A stretch of DNA of 64,000 nt from Plantago ovata (taxonomy: Eukaryota > Streptophyta > Magnoliopsida > Lamiales > Plantaginaceae): assembly GCA_028274465.1 (NCBI GenBank), contig CM051456.1, positions 14,721,745 to 14,785,744 of the forward strand, read 5' to 3'. Positions 12,770 to 25,299 of this stretch are shown here, piece after piece. Both the position numbers and the translations under genes were made by a program. Numbering within the stretch: position 1 is the stretch's first letter; each line of letters begins with the position of its first letter. The notes under the pieces were generated by a model, which saw only the letters and a program-made list of their open reading frames with translations, was not told the origin of the DNA and searched no databases.

Positions 12770-14340
12770 TGATCAATATTTTAAAACTTAAAATATTGCG
12801 GAACAGATTTATTAAGTAAAGTTTAGTGTTCTAAATTATTGCATAATAGACCCATTGAACAGAGTTAGTGTCCTAAAGTATTGCATAATAAACTCGCCGA
12901 ACACAATTAGTATCCTAAAGTATATGGAATAGACCCGTCTAACGTAGATAATGTTCTAAAGTATTGCGGAAGAACCAGTAGAACACGGTTAGTGCTAAAA
13001 AATATTGCGGAACAGACTTGTCGAACACAGTTAGTTTTCAAAAGTATTGTGGAACAGATCCTTTGAAAACATATAGTGTTCAAATATATTGCGGAGCAAA
13101 CCCGTAACGTACTTAGTGTTTAAAAGTATTGCGGGATAAACCCGTTGGACGCAATTACTCTTCAAAATTATTGTGAAACAAACCCGTCGAAAGCAGATAG
13201 AGTTCAAAAGTATTGTGGAACATACCCGTCAAAAGTAGTTGGCATTCAAAAGTATTGTGGAACAGACCCGTCTAATGCAATTAAAGATAATGTTATGCGG
13301 AACAAACCCATCAAACGCAGTCAGTCTTCAAATGTATTACGAAATAGACCCGTCAAATGAATTTAGTGTTCAAAAGTATTGTGGAACATACCCGTCGAGC
13401 ACAGTTAGCATTCAAAAGTATTACGGAACATACCCGTCGAAAGTAGTTGGCGTTCAAAAGTATTGTGGAACAGACTCGTCTAATGCAATTGTAGATAATG
13501 TTATGCAGAATAAACCCATCAAACACAGTTAGTCTTCAATTGTATTATGAAATAGACCCGTCAAACGGATTTAGTGTGCAAAAGTATTGTGCAATAGACC
13601 CCTCGAACTCATTTAGCGTTCAAAGGTATATCGGAATAGGCCCGTCATACACAGTCAGTGTTCCAAATTATTGCGGAATAGACCCATCATACATAGTTAG
13701 TGTTCAAAAGATTTGCTAAATAGACCCGTTGGACGTAGTTAGAGCTCAAAAGTATTGCGAAATAAACCTGTCATATGTAGTCAGTGTTTCGAATTATTGC
13801 GGAATGGATCCGTCGTCGGACGTGGTTAGTGTTCAAAATTATTGCGGAATAGACCCGTCATACATAGCTAGTGTTCAAAATTATTGCGAAATCGACATGT
13901 AATACATAGTTATAGTGTTCAAAAGATTTGTTGAATAGACCCGACGGGTGCAGTTGGAGTTCAAAAGAATATTGGAATAGACCCGTCGTCGGACGAAGTT
14001 AGTGTATAAAAGTATTTCAAAATAGACCCATCAGACGCAGTTAGTGTTCAAAAGTATAGAGGAAAACACTTGTCGGACACAGTTTGTATTTTAAAGTATT
14101 GCATAATAGACCTGTCGGACGACGCAATTAGTGTTCTAAAGTATTGCAGAATGGACCCGTTAACGCACTCCGTGTTAAAAAATATTGCAAATCAAACTCA
14201 TGAAACACACTTAGTGTTCAAAAGTATTGCGAAATAGACCCGTTGAACGCACTTAGTGTTCATACGTATATATTGCATGATAGGTTTGTCAAACACTATT
14301 AGTATTCTAAATTATTTTGGAATAAACTTGGTGATCCCAA
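12770..14340 (+). repeat. Degenerate 42-bp tandem array (about 37 units)
   Basis: A unit close to TTCAAAAGTATTGCGGAATA followed by GACCCGTCGAACGCAGTTAGTG repeats with roughly 10-25% divergence by eye. A higher-order copy is visible: the block at 13241-13448 recurs at 13449 with a 208-bp offset, five units, sharing an atypical unit (AAAGATAATGTTATG and GTAGATAATGTTATG). Since 42 is a multiple of three, one plus-strand frame stays open over several units and reads like QKYCGIDPSNAVSV. Three short ORFs (13145-13360, 13239-13532, 13498-13719) arise this way. I treat it as a minisatellite, not a gene. Confidence 0.92.
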
Positions 14341-16571
14341 TTGATGTTTTAAAACCATTGAGAAATAAATGAGTTGAACATGCGAATTAATATGTAGTAT
14401 CACATAAGCATTCTGAAATTATATATTATGGGATATGCCCGTCGGAGACGACGGCTTATTTGTAATATCATTAAAGAATATACAACATAATAAATTGATT
14501 TGAATCTAATCCATTTAGAACCAACACCATTTACAGTTGTAATTTTCTCATGGGTCCTGAGTTTCAAATCTCGAACCCACATTTAGAAACCATTTTAGAT
14601 TTAAATTCATAATTATATGGGGGCCTCTTTTGCACGCATGAGATTATCATTAAAAGATTTCTTAAAATATTATTTTCACACTTTTTAAATTTTGGTGAAA
14701 CAGTGCCATAATCAATCAATCATCCATATAAAGATGTTGATTTTATACGTATAGAAAATTACGAAATAATTGAACGATTGATAGATTTCTACTTTTATTT
14801 TATGAAAGAGATTCCACATTAAATTAAATATTGAATGCCGAAATTAAAATTCTAACACTAAGTCAAATGGGTAAATAGATTGAATAATAAGTAGTGTAGG
14901 TTACAACTTTTTTTTGGGTAAGAAAAGACTAGTGTCATTAAACTTTGTCATTCTTTCCTCTTCTCCGATAGCCATAGTTGCTACACATATGAATTGCAAG
15001 CAAAAGTCACATTTCATCTTCTTCTCACTTTTGAATTGGCAATATAGCTAGCCCTAGAGAATTTGGCATCATTCTCCAATTGCCATGTGAAACTTAATTT
15101 TGTATTCCATTTTATATCGACCATTGCAATAGATTGAGATCATTGGTAGAAAATATCGATTTTATAGCAGAATAAAACTGGAGATAAAAAGATTTCACAT
15201 ATAGACAAACAGATAAGAACTCCCATTCGAGTCCTGAGTTTTCCCAGTTATAACCAGATTGCTGAAACAAATTAATTGAATTAGATCAATTGATGAATCA
15301 ATTCCTAAGCATAAGCTTGGCTTTTAAGTTTTAATAATGAGTCACGGGGACTTGGGTTCAGTTTCATCTTCATCTTGGTTAGAATTTGAGTTGAAAAATG
15401 TAATTGTGTAGGAAATTGATTGGTGATCGAAAATGATAATTATGGAGAGATTGAGATGGATGATAGTAGATTTGATTGAATTGAAGAAAAGAAGTTGGAA
15501 TCAAATTTGGTTGTCCGTGTTGTTTGATTTTTCCTTTTTGTTTCCTATCTGAGAAGGTTAATATGAGTGAGGAACTGAAGATTGATGAATAGTGGACATG
15601 TGGCATTGAAATAAATAAGAATCAATAAGAATATGACACGTGGATGAAGGAGATGCTTAGAAATTTTACTTATTTAAACTATAAGTGGATGGATTCTTTT
15701 ATGACTTGCCTAAATAAATAAAATTATCATTATCCTATACCAAATATTTTCTCGATGTCTAATTTTTTTTTTTTTGGTATATTAAGTAGACTCTTTTTAT
15801 ATGTTTATACATACAACTGTTGTCGCTCTTGATATATCTGTTGCGATCTTGTGTAGTTTCAGAGACATCTTTTACAAACTCTTCTACAAACTGCACGCCA
15901 TTGCATGTAAATATGATACACAATCTTGAACCATTTACGTCAGATAGAATCATAGAAATATAGTATAGTATTTTTGTGGTACATGACCTGCATTTCAACA
16001 TAGTTGCAGGCTCTTGATATAGTACAGTATTTTTGTGGTTTTCATTGTCTTTGTCTGCTGCCCGAGTGTCTTAATTGGTTTTAGGTGTTGGCCACATGAC
16101 TATGTGGCAAAGACATTCTAATTTAATTGATGGAATATTTTGTAACTTGTTAGTAACAAAAATGATAATGTGCGTGAAAGATTAGGATGTTATGGGTTGT
16201 GTGAACACTTAAAATAGTTTGTAACCTAAGAACTGCTACCGTTGGACGGAGTAGGAATTGAGATTAGGAGGGGAAAAATTACACATATACTTCGTAAATG
16301 TTAGCTAAGAAATTTTGGAAGTTTTGGGATTGATGTGAATAAGTTACTACTCCTAATAGATTATTACATATAAATATATATAAATATATATAAATATATT
16401 AACATAACAGATTATTACATTCACCATCCCTAATAGAACGTCACTTTGCATATTAGCCCTAGTAGATGAAACAATTACATTTAAATTCAAAATCTCACAA
16501 AATCGTCGACCAACTTATAAGCATGTTCATTTGTGTTCAACCAAACACGGCCTTAAATTTTTTCAATTTTC

Positions 16572-16603
<32 letters not shown>

Positions 16604-16671
16604 TTCTTCCTCTTCCAATATCTCACCCTTCATTTCTTTAGATTTTACAACATTTTGCAAGATTTCACACC
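14341..16671. other. Intergenic, AT-rich, no gene recognised
   Basis: No protein family or RNA gene was recognised. Present are a TAAATATATA microsatellite at about 16374-16402 and a T-rich run at 16567-16598 just before the F-box gene. The longest ORFs (75-80 codons, minus strand) resemble nothing known. Confidence 0.5.
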
Positions 16672-19049
16672 ATGTCTGATGTTCCAGATGATGTGTTGAG
16701 GGAAATGCTCAGCCGTGTCCCAGTGGAACCTCTTCTCCGATGTAGGTCTGTGAATAAAGAGTGGAGGCTAATCATCGATGATCCTTTATTCACCCAACTC
16801 CATTACGATCAGAAAATGGGCGGCGACTCGCTATTTATCAGAACCATTACTGGTAAGCTTTATACTTTTCCATTAGGCTTCCTGAATTTTTCTAAAAGCA
16901 GCACCCGATTGTTGTTGCTACAAATATAAAAAAAATTGTTCACAAAGGGATACCTCGTATAGGTACCTTGCCTTTACCTTCCTGTAATGGTTTTTTCCTC
17001 ATGTCGGACTTGATGGGAAAAAAGGTTTGGTGCTTGTGGAATCCTTTCAATGGAAAGTTGGTAGAGTTACTGCCTGATGAAGAGTTTGTGAATACTAAGA
17101 AGGAAAAGATTAAGGTACAGGTTGTTTCTTGTGGGGTAGGCCATGATGTTGCTACTAATGACTACTAGTACAAGCCAAGGTTGCAAAAATTGCTAAAATT
17201 ATTGATCCACAACCTTATCGTCGTATTACATTTAAGACATCAATTTACTCTACGAAATTGGGGGCTTGGCGTAGGGTTGAGGATTTTCCAAGTAGGCGTG
17301 GTCTTCTCCGTGTAAATAGTCCTGGAGTTTTTTTCAATAATTCTTTGCATTGGATTGTGAGTGTGAGTGGGCCAGGACTTTACACGGAATACATAGTCGT
17401 TCTTGATCTTGTAACTGAAACTTACCAAGAGATTGAACTACCTCCAGCTTCCTTGGAAGGAATGCAGCACGCATGTCCAGACAGAAAGCAGTTGGATGCT
17501 TTTGGGGGAAACTTGTTTCTTAGTTTCTCATCCACAGGATTGATTAACCAGCATAGATGTGTGCTAGATTTCTTTATGGTATGGGTTTGGCAGGAGTGTG
17601 AAGGAGAATACAAGTGGACTAAGTTGGTTTCCACAAAACAACACAATATTGGTGTTGGATGTAATCTTAGGCTTGTTGCCTATATGAAGCAGAAACAACA
17701 AGTTCTCCTCCAGTATAATGGTGATAAGTTCATGTTGTTTGATGTGGAGAAGAATAAATGCATGTGTAAAGTTACTATGAAGGGTATTGAGGGTGACTTT
17801 TCCTCTCAAGTGCTGCCTGCAAGCCTATTATGGCTTAATGGAAGCAGTGATGCTGACAAAATTATTGTTTCCAACGGGAGACTGGAAAGGAAGCGGAAGA
17901 GGACAAATGATAGGTACAACTATTATTTATTTCACTTGAAATATTAGTATTTCAGTTATGATTTGGTACTTGTGAAAATTTTGCATATAATATACTCATA
18001 TAGGGATATCAATTATGAAATTCGTATTCAGGTCACAATCTTTGACCTCTTAATTGATACTCTCTCCTGTTTTAAATATAAGATGTTTTAGCATTTTCAC
18101 ACATATTAAAAAAATGTGATCTTCATCAACTTTGTTGTTGAAAAGGTTGCAAAAAAACATGTTGGTATCTTGTAAAAATAAAATGACCAATGAGAGATGA
18201 GAACCTTACATACCTCATACCTCATACCTTTTGTAGACAAAATATAAAAAAATGAGGTTGACTGCATAAAAAGTTGTAAAAACACACAATTACATGATAC
18301 CAACTTAAAATATCTTATATTTTGTAAATGGTAAAATAACTAAAACGTCTTATATTTAAAAACAGGAGGGAGTAGTTTCTAATTTATTGTAGTCATAATT
18401 CATAACCATAAGTAACTTTTCTCGCTATACCTATGTTTTAAGTAGTTTTATTACCAGAATATTGATTAATTGATCATTAATTATGTTTGGTTCCATGTAT
18501 GCATCGGCAGAGCCAAACGGATGACCGGACTTTTATAAGTAAATATATAGTACTAAGTTAGATTAGTTATTTAGCAGCCGAAGTGGTAAGAATTTGCAAC
18601 CTGCTTGTTACGTTTGAACCCCACTATTTTCAAAATTCTCCATTTATAACTATATATACTGCAGATTCCTCAATGTTATGGAAAACATTTGCTAATTTGT
18701 TCTTTGTTTGTTTATGAATCTAGCAAGTTTACATTCACACAACTCTATTATGTGTAAGTTTTCGAGCACTTCTTATATGTATCAAGTGACTACTTGTGGA
18801 TTGGAGCTTTTTTTTTCTCCATTTGTTGATAGTTTATCTGCATCTTATTCAGTGGTCAGTCAGGAATATTGCGTGATGTTATTTTAACAATAATTATGTG
18901 TATGTGTTTTTTTATATGTACATGTGTATGTTGCATATAACCATACAAGTATTGTGTTCATGCCTTCGACTGTTTCATTCAATTATGAGTGTTGATTTTG
19001 CAGGTTGAAGCTGCAGTTAAGCTCATGTTGTGATCCCCTGAAGAGTTAG
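16672..19049 (+). pseudogene. F-box protein with F-box-associated domain, frame-broken
   Basis: F-box proteins are substrate adaptors of SCF ubiquitin ligases. The N-terminus MSDVPDDVLREMLSRVPVEP with LRCRSVNKEWRLIIDDPLF is a clear F-box. GIPRIGTLPLPSCNGFF and VWCLWNPFNGKLVELLP follow, then WRRVEDFPSRR and FFNNSLHWIV, typical of the F-box-associated region. The reading passes through three frames: 16672 to about 16904, about 16905-17165, and about 17165-17913, each step one base short. The first step is near ACCCG at 16903-16907, the second near TACTAGT at 17163. A probable last exon at 19004-19049 is joined by intron 17914-19003 (GT-AG, phase 2), adding LKLQLSSCCDPLKS. This is either a recent pseudogene or an intact gene with two uncalled bases. 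Confidence 0.75.
18058..18374. mobile_element. Stowaway-like MITE in the F-box terminal intron
   Basis: Element of 317 bp including its TA target duplications. The left end CTCTCTCCTGTTTTAAATAT and the right end TTTAAAAACAGGAGGGAG are inverted repeats of about 34 bp with few mismatches. It has no coding capacity. Confidence 0.88.
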
Positions 19050-19466
19050 TTTAGATGGACATGTCTATAGTTATCGGCGAAGCAAGAAGTTAACGGGTCT
19101 ACAGAGATTTGTTCAATTTATAAATATTTGATTCAGTGAAATCAGTGTGTTATTTTAATCCCCTTCCCTTTTACATGGAAAGTCAAGAGAAATATATCAT
19201 ATACATATATACTATCAAGGGATATATATACACCAACTGAATTTTGAGATGGTTTGATTAGTTTATAATTGTCGTTGCATTATTATGAGATAATTGAGAA
19301 CTACACTGTGTGTGTGGGAACGCGTGGAGATAACATGCATATGGACTGCGCGTACGGCTTTTGTTAATGTTTTCTGAGATGACTGTTGGCTAATCTTTCA
19401 TAGGTAGGGAGTGTATTCTATTCGTAGCTTTAGCATTTCATAGAGCTATCTGGTTGTTGTGATTAT
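19050..19466. other. Intergenic, nothing recognised
   Basis: AT-rich sequence after the F-box gene, presumably its 3' UTR and flank, running up to the LTR fragment. Confidence 0.5.
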
Positions 19467-20058
19467 TGTTAGGAATATGTACTAGATACAACCACATTAA
19501 GGACAATATATATTACATCACAATCAACGTAATATATGTATGTTTGCTTATTCATGTTTATGTTTACTTATGTATGTATATTACACCAATCAATAGCATG
19601 TCATATCATTATCTGGATGTTTGTATCAATACATAAACATGTCTCCAATGGAGTAAGTGGGAGTTATGTGAAATATCATATATCCCGAACTCTCCCTAGT
19701 CGAAGGTCATCTCGAGACTAGCATGCATTCGGAGTTATACTCATTGGAGCGAGTGTGGTCGATCGTATGACCATGGAACGGATCGTTGGAGCGAGTCCAT
19801 GATGTTTCCATAACGGCGCATGGTTGTTCGGGGAGGAAATTCGAACAATGGAAGAACCCACCGGGGCTCCCATCGATGTATGTTCTAACATCGAGAACCG
19901 GAGTCGAGGAAGTGATGTCCGTCGTCCTTGGACTCTCAGGCCTTTATCATCACATATATTGAGTCATGTTTTTTGGCTGAAACCGATGCTTACATCCGTG
20001 ATCGGGTAGATATGGTCCAGCTGAAAACTTGACAATATGTGTAGGGTGGATGGTAGTT
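19467..20058 (+). mobile_element. Fragment of an LTR (same family as the LTR at 33145)
   Basis: About 590 bp aligns by eye with the first part of the 1.9-kb LTR at 33145-35050, from the TGTTAGGAATATG end through TATATCCCGAACTCTCCCTAG and the GGAACGGATCGTTGGAGCGA segment to about 20058. The rest of the LTR and all internal parts are missing. It is a truncated fossil, broken, more diverged than young copies would be. Superfamily is undetermined because no coding part is present. Confidence 0.85.
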
Positions 20059-21215
20059 GGGTAGATATGGATATGGTCCATCAAAAGATTTTATTATTAT
20101 TATTCTTTTCTTTAACTTTCCTGCCACGATCAATCTTCTTCCTCCATTGACCTGTTCTTCTCGCCGCTGCCTGAAGCCTCCGCCAATAATTCTTATTGCA
20201 AGTATTTTTCGTTCCGGATGAAACCATCTTTTCACATATGTGCATTGTGTTGATTGTACTTCGATGATATCCACTTCTTTAAATTAAATGGGGAAACTGT
20301 AAGATTGGTAGGCTTGAAATTAGTACTAATTTAGAGTTGGACACAAAATCCATGTAGTATTTGTTTTTGTTAAATTGTTAAAGATTGAATTGACACTGAA
20401 AATTCAATGTCAAAAGACCCTCTCACGGACAAAAATCAGAAACATGAACCTTCTGCCATTTTCATTAGTCTACTGTTTGGCGGTGCTGCTTTGGTCTTGG
20501 TTGCTAACTCTAGTTGGGTTTAAAGTTTGGAGGTTTTCTCTACATTTTTCCTTGGCTCTATTGTACAGTTGTACTGATCGGACACTTCAGGTTGCAGTTG
20601 CAATTTTCCGGTTGTATAGTTGAGCGGCGAGAAGAACAAAGAAGAAAATAACAATAAAGAATCTTTTCTTCTTTTACTTAACTATATAAAACTTTAAAAA
20701 TAATTAAATCCTAATTAATTTGTCACAATTTAAATGGTGTACAGCTACTGGTTAGGCCCTAGCATCTAAATAATCGAATTTATGTAATTATTAATAAATT
20801 CTGAAGAAATTTTTTTTTTACAAAGAGTTGAAACCTGGATATCGATGAGTCTTCCATGTCGTTATACTGAATTGAATATTGATATTGTCAATGCTACGCT
20901 GGATATTATTAGTATGTTATTCAGAAATTATGTCATAAATAAACAAGTCTTCTTCCTAATTCACAAATCACAATTACCATCACTTTTTCTATGCTTAATG
21001 AAAATTGCCGGCTTCTGTAAATCCAAAGTGTATGAGGGCAATCTTCCGAGTATATAGACAAAATCCAACATAGTTACTAGTTTCTTAGATATTTTCGATA
21101 CAAATTAGAACCTTTTGTGTTATTGATCCTGTAAGAAGCTGGACAGATATACATACATAAGCATGTCCAGTTCTCTGTCTCATGTTGTGATTATTACAAG
21201 GCAAGAACCGGAACC
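20059..21215. other. Intergenic and putative chitinase promoter
   Basis: No gene recognised. ORFs of 82 (20375-20623) and 70 codons (20845-21057) match nothing known. A short dyad (CTGGACA ... TGTCCAG) lies at about 21138-21171, some 50-80 bp before the chitinase start codon. Confidence 0.45.
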
Positions 21216-22835
21216 ATGGCCAGTTTGAAACTCTGTTCACTCTTTTTGGCCCTGATCACCGCTCTCTCTTTGTCCAATTCTAGACTTTCAGGAGCATTGT
21301 CGTATGCCCCGCACCTTCCCCAGCGCCTGCTCTACCGCAAGCTCCACCATCTCCAGCTTCTGCAGTAACTGGTGGCATCAAAGGGGCGTACTGGCCATCA
21401 TGGCAGGCACTAACGCTCGCCCCGTCAAGTATCCCAACCTCATATTTTACGCATGTATTTTACGCGTTTCTTCAGATAGATCCCACTAGTTATGAATTAT
21501 TACTTACGCAACCTGACGAACAATGGATGGGGAATTTTGCTTCTACCCTTCATGCTGCCAGCCCCCCAGCCAAGGCAATCCTGTCCATTGGTGGATACGG
21601 GGCAGACGTCAGCTCTCGTTACTCCAGTATGGTAAGCAGTTCTGATAACAGGGCCGCATTCATTCAATCCGCGATTGCCACAGCAAGAATGTACGGCTTT
21701 GATGGACTTGATCTTGATTGGGAGTACCCAGCAAATCCACAAGAAATGTTGAATCTCGCTTCACTCTACCAAGAACTCCGTGCTTCTATTGATTCTGAAT
21801 CGGTTTCCTCTTGCAAGTCTAAGCTGCTCTTATCTTCCGCGGTTTACTTTGCTTCCAACTTGTTCCTGCCAGGAGTTGCGATAATCACTTATCCAGGTTA
21901 GAAACAATCATCTCATCTACTTAAAGCAAGGTTCTCAATCAGTCACGCGATCAAACACCTTACTGGCATTCAACGAACATAGATTTATTAGACTCGTTGT
22001 AGTCATACTATCACATGATAAGGTGACCCCAAAAACACACACTATAATACATCAGTTAATACACTGCTTGCAACACAGGTGATGCTATCACAAGCTACGT
22101 TGATTTCATCAACCCGATGTGTTATGATTATCACGGAGGGTGGGATCCATCCACGACTGGTGCCCCTGCCGCACTGTACGATGAGCATAGCAATTTGAGT
22201 ACCAGTTATGGGATCTCGGCCTGGAAGCAAGATGGTGTAGTATCTAGCAAAATAGTGATGGGTATGCCTGCTTATGGGAGAACGTGGCAGTTGAAAGATC
22301 CGAACCAACATGGGATAGGCGCTCCTGCCAACGGAACAGGCCCTGGTGGTGGTGTTATGGCCTATTCGGATATAATAGGATTCAATTCTGATAACAGTGC
22401 GACTGTAGTGTTTGACAATGCAACAGTGTCCGTGTACTCATATGTCGGGACTGACTGGATCGGATACGAAGATTCTGCTTCAATTCAGCAAAAGGTTAAG
22501 TTTGCGAAGGATCAGTTCCTCGGTGGTTACTTTTTCTGGGCACTTGGTTTTGACACCAACTGGGATCTCGCCAGAGCAGGTATATATATATAAGTTCAAG
22601 TTCATGAACCTAGCTAGAGTACGTAATTTGATCCCAAAACACTTCAAAAAATTTCACACTGTATATTTTAAAACTTTCAATTGTAGCTCATAAATAACAG
22701 CACGAGGGAATGCTCTGTATCTACAACCACCACCATATATACAAGGCAGATTAGTTAATTAACTACTTGTGTGTATTTGCAGCTTCAACGGCATGGGACA
22801 GTGATGATTCGAGCGCAGAGAGACCTCTGCCATGA
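21216..22835 (+). CDS. Class V chitinase (glycoside hydrolase 18), secreted
   Basis: GH18 chitinases hydrolyse chitin by substrate-assisted catalysis, usually in defence. Exons: 21216-21896, 22079-22579, 22783-22835, with GT-AG introns. The start [18 protein letters not shown] is a good signal peptide. A short Pro/Ala-rich linker follows (about 21305-21365), then [32 protein letters not shown], the catalytic [11 protein letters not shown] (DxDxE intact), [12 protein letters not shown], and [11 protein letters not shown]. Exon junctions give YP-GDAITSY and ARAG-ASTAW. The tail SSAERPLP is unusual for the family. The signal peptide and the catalytic domain lie in different frames (-1 step) at about 21306-21310, where GCCCCG has four C and five would keep frame. 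I treat the gene as probably intact with an uncalled base; otherwise it is a recent pseudogene. Confidence 0.88.
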
Positions 22836-22956
22836 CTATATGGCCTGTTTAATAACATGTTCTTATTCTTTGTTCTTGCTCAAATTTGATAGAGAATTAC
22901 ATCTTGTTTAATTTCATGTAGTCATGTAGTAGTTGTTTTCTTGTTTCTTGTATTAT

Positions 22957-23926
22957 GGGTTCAATTGCAGAAATAGTCCCCTAAGTCTCAGTCCACTTCG
23001 ATTTTGATCCTCCAAAATCTGTATACGGCCCTATACAGACACGTGTCGTATGCGTATTGGTTCTAACTTAATTTTAATTAAAAATGTAATATTATAATTT
23101 ATAACTTTCATAAAACTATATTAAAAATTATTAATTAATAATATATATAAAAAAAAGCAAAAAAAAAAAATTAAAAAAAAATAAAACAGAGTTATCTCCG
23201 CCCAATTGGGCGGAGCTCTTCCGCCTTGGCGGGCGGAGTTAAAGCTCCATGATCGGAGCTTTTTAAAACTCCTACCATGGAGCTTTTTTTAAGCTCCCGA
23301 TCGAAGCTTTAAAAAGCTCCGATCTCGAGCTTAAAAAAGCTCCGGGTGGGAGATTTAAAAGCTCCGATCATGGAGCTTTTTTAATATCCAGAACGGAGCT
23401 TAAAAAGCTCCGGTCATGGAGGTTTTTAAGCTCCAGATCGGAGCTTTTTAAAAGCTTCGGTCATGGAGCTTTTTAAGCCCTAGGATCATGGAGCTTTTTA
23501 AAGCTCCAGATCGGAGCTTTAAAAGCTCTGATCATGGACCTTTTAAGCTCCAGATCGGAGCTTTTTATGCTCCATATCGGAGCTTTAAAAGCTCCGATCT
23601 TTAAAAGCTCCGATCATGGAGCTTTTTAGTCCCCTAGGCAGAGCAGCCACTTTTAGGCGAATGATCCGCCACTATTTGGGCGGAGCAGCCCATTTGGGTT
23701 TCTTTTTTTTTAATATTAAAAAGACATAAAATCTCATTATTATGACTTGGCAGTGAATTGGAGAAGAATTAGTGCAAAATACGGTGAATTAGGACGAATT
23801 ATAACATTTATACGGTGCATTAGGGTGAATTATACGGTTTGGGGGACTCAATTCGCCAGTTCGCGAAAACTTAGGATCAAAATCGAAATGGACTGAGATT
23901 TAGGGAACTAAATCTGCAATTGGCCC
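22957..23926. mobile_element. Non-autonomous Mutator-like element
   Basis: Element of 970 bp. Terminal inverted repeats of about 55 bp start GGGTTCAATTGCAGAAATAG on the left and end CTGCAATTGGCCC on the right. A perfect 9-bp direct repeat TTGTATTAT flanks it (22948-22956 and 23927-23935), the target-site size typical of Mutator-like elements. There is no transposase. It lies about 120 bp downstream of the chitinase stop, so it may affect that gene's 3' end. Confidence 0.9.
23187..23640. repeat. Palindrome array inside the Mutator-like element
   Basis: About 18-20 copies of a short palindromic motif, roughly AGCTCCGATCATGGAGCT joined by TTTTTAA or TTTAAA spacers, follow one another with variants in the centre (GATC, AGATC, GGTCATG). 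GC-rich inverted repeats bracket it: CCGCCCAATTGGGCGG at the left and GGGCGGAGCAGCCC at the right. It could fold into many alternative hairpins on either strand. Confidence 0.88.
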
Positions 23927-23935
23927 TTGTATTAT

Positions 23936-24610
23936 GTGTGTACATTGTTTCTACTTTGTTCCGAGTTTTCAATGCAAAGATATTATATACTCTCCTGATT
24001 GTATCCTCGTCTCTTCTCACATATAACTCTATATATTTGAAACGTTATCTCATTTAGTAAAAAAAAAAAAAATCTTGGAATTATTCATGAACAGAATTGA
24101 AATCATGTAAGTCCTAGACCGCCTTATAGTTCCGTGATGAATTAGGGTTATATATCCTGTTGGAAATATTGGAATTGTGTTCAAATGAAATAGATATTTC
24201 CCTTGTTGCCCTTTAGAACGAGAAGTTTATCCTTTCTTTATACTAACATAGGCTTGGCAAGGACTCACTAGTCACTAGTGACTAATTAGCATTAGCATAG
24301 CATTGAACGTTCCGGTATTACTATAGTGTATGTTATTTTTCATCCATATTTTATTAGGTGTGACAAATTGCAATAATACCACAACAACATATGATATTGA
24401 CTATTATAATTCGTGGTGTTATATGTATCAGGATCTTTTGATTACATCGTACCGATTATATATTAATAGATAATAGAAAAAAAAAGTGAAAATTATTTTG
24501 TTGATAACAATGATGATGATGATGGTGATGTTTTTTTTTTTTTGTTTTTTTTTGTTTAAATTCAAATCTCAAATTAATAATCTATGGAATATTATTTTGG
24601 AAGTTTGAAA
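23936..24610. other. Intergenic, low complexity
   Basis: No gene. Includes a short GAT repeat at about 24509-24527 and T-rich runs at 24529-24555. Confidence 0.5.
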
Positions 24611-25263
24611 AATTAAGTTGTTTTTTTACTATATAATTTTGTAGTAAAATAATAACAACAGCGGCAAATTCGCATATAAAATTAACTCAGCTTTAATTGT
24701 GAATTTCATACAGTGAATAATATAATCAAAATCTAACGTCACTAAAATATGAAAATATATATCATATATATCTTCTTAGCTAGAAATAGGTAGAGAGATA
24801 TATTCTGTTTCAACAATTGCTCCTATATATATAAAGTAAAGGATGCAGGTTTCAAGAGACTCCCTCTTCTCATGACGGTCAACGTCTTATATATGAAAAT
24901 ATTGAAACCAAACAATCTGCGAACATCCCTATAGAACTCAAGAAAGGATGAGATAATAGCATTCGGTATTCTCTTTCATTGGAATCTTTTTCTTCAAATA
25001 ATATATTTTTTAATATTCAATCATCTATAGATATTATTTTTGTAGCTTAAAAATTAAGTTTGTTCTTTTAACTAATATTTCCATTATTAACATATTTTTA
25101 TAGTAAATAAAAACAATGACGCGACGATAAATTTACATATGAAGTGGACTAAACTTTATGTGAATTTCGTGCAAATGCTATAATTTCAAACATCCTTTAT
25201 TATTTTTTTTTCTTCTAATATTTGAATTATGCACAAAAATATGAGACAACCATCACTACTTTA
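24611..25263 (+). repeat. Dispersed repeat, copy 1 (partner at 54781)
   Basis: Aligns collinearly by eye with 54781-55636, about 30 kb away. Shared blocks include GTAGTAAAATAATAACAAC, AAGTGGACTAAACTTTATGT, and TATAATTTCAAACATCC. Each copy also contains two related sub-blocks (TAGTAAAATAATAACAACGR... and TAGTAAATAAAAACAAYGAC...), so the unit has an internal duplication. No ORF or clear terminal repeats; family unknown. Confidence 0.75.
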
Positions 25264-25299
25264 ACAAAAGAAACACGTAACTCTGATATAAAAATAAAA

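Noticed and set aside
13145-13719. Three overlapping ORFs of 71-97 codons with YCG-DPSN repeats
   Set aside because: They come from the open frame of the 42-bp minisatellite, are broken between frames, and have no initiation or splice context.
12770-14340. CRISPR-like array
   Set aside because: Plant nuclear context; units are contiguous and diverged, with no constant repeats separated by unique spacers and no cas genes.
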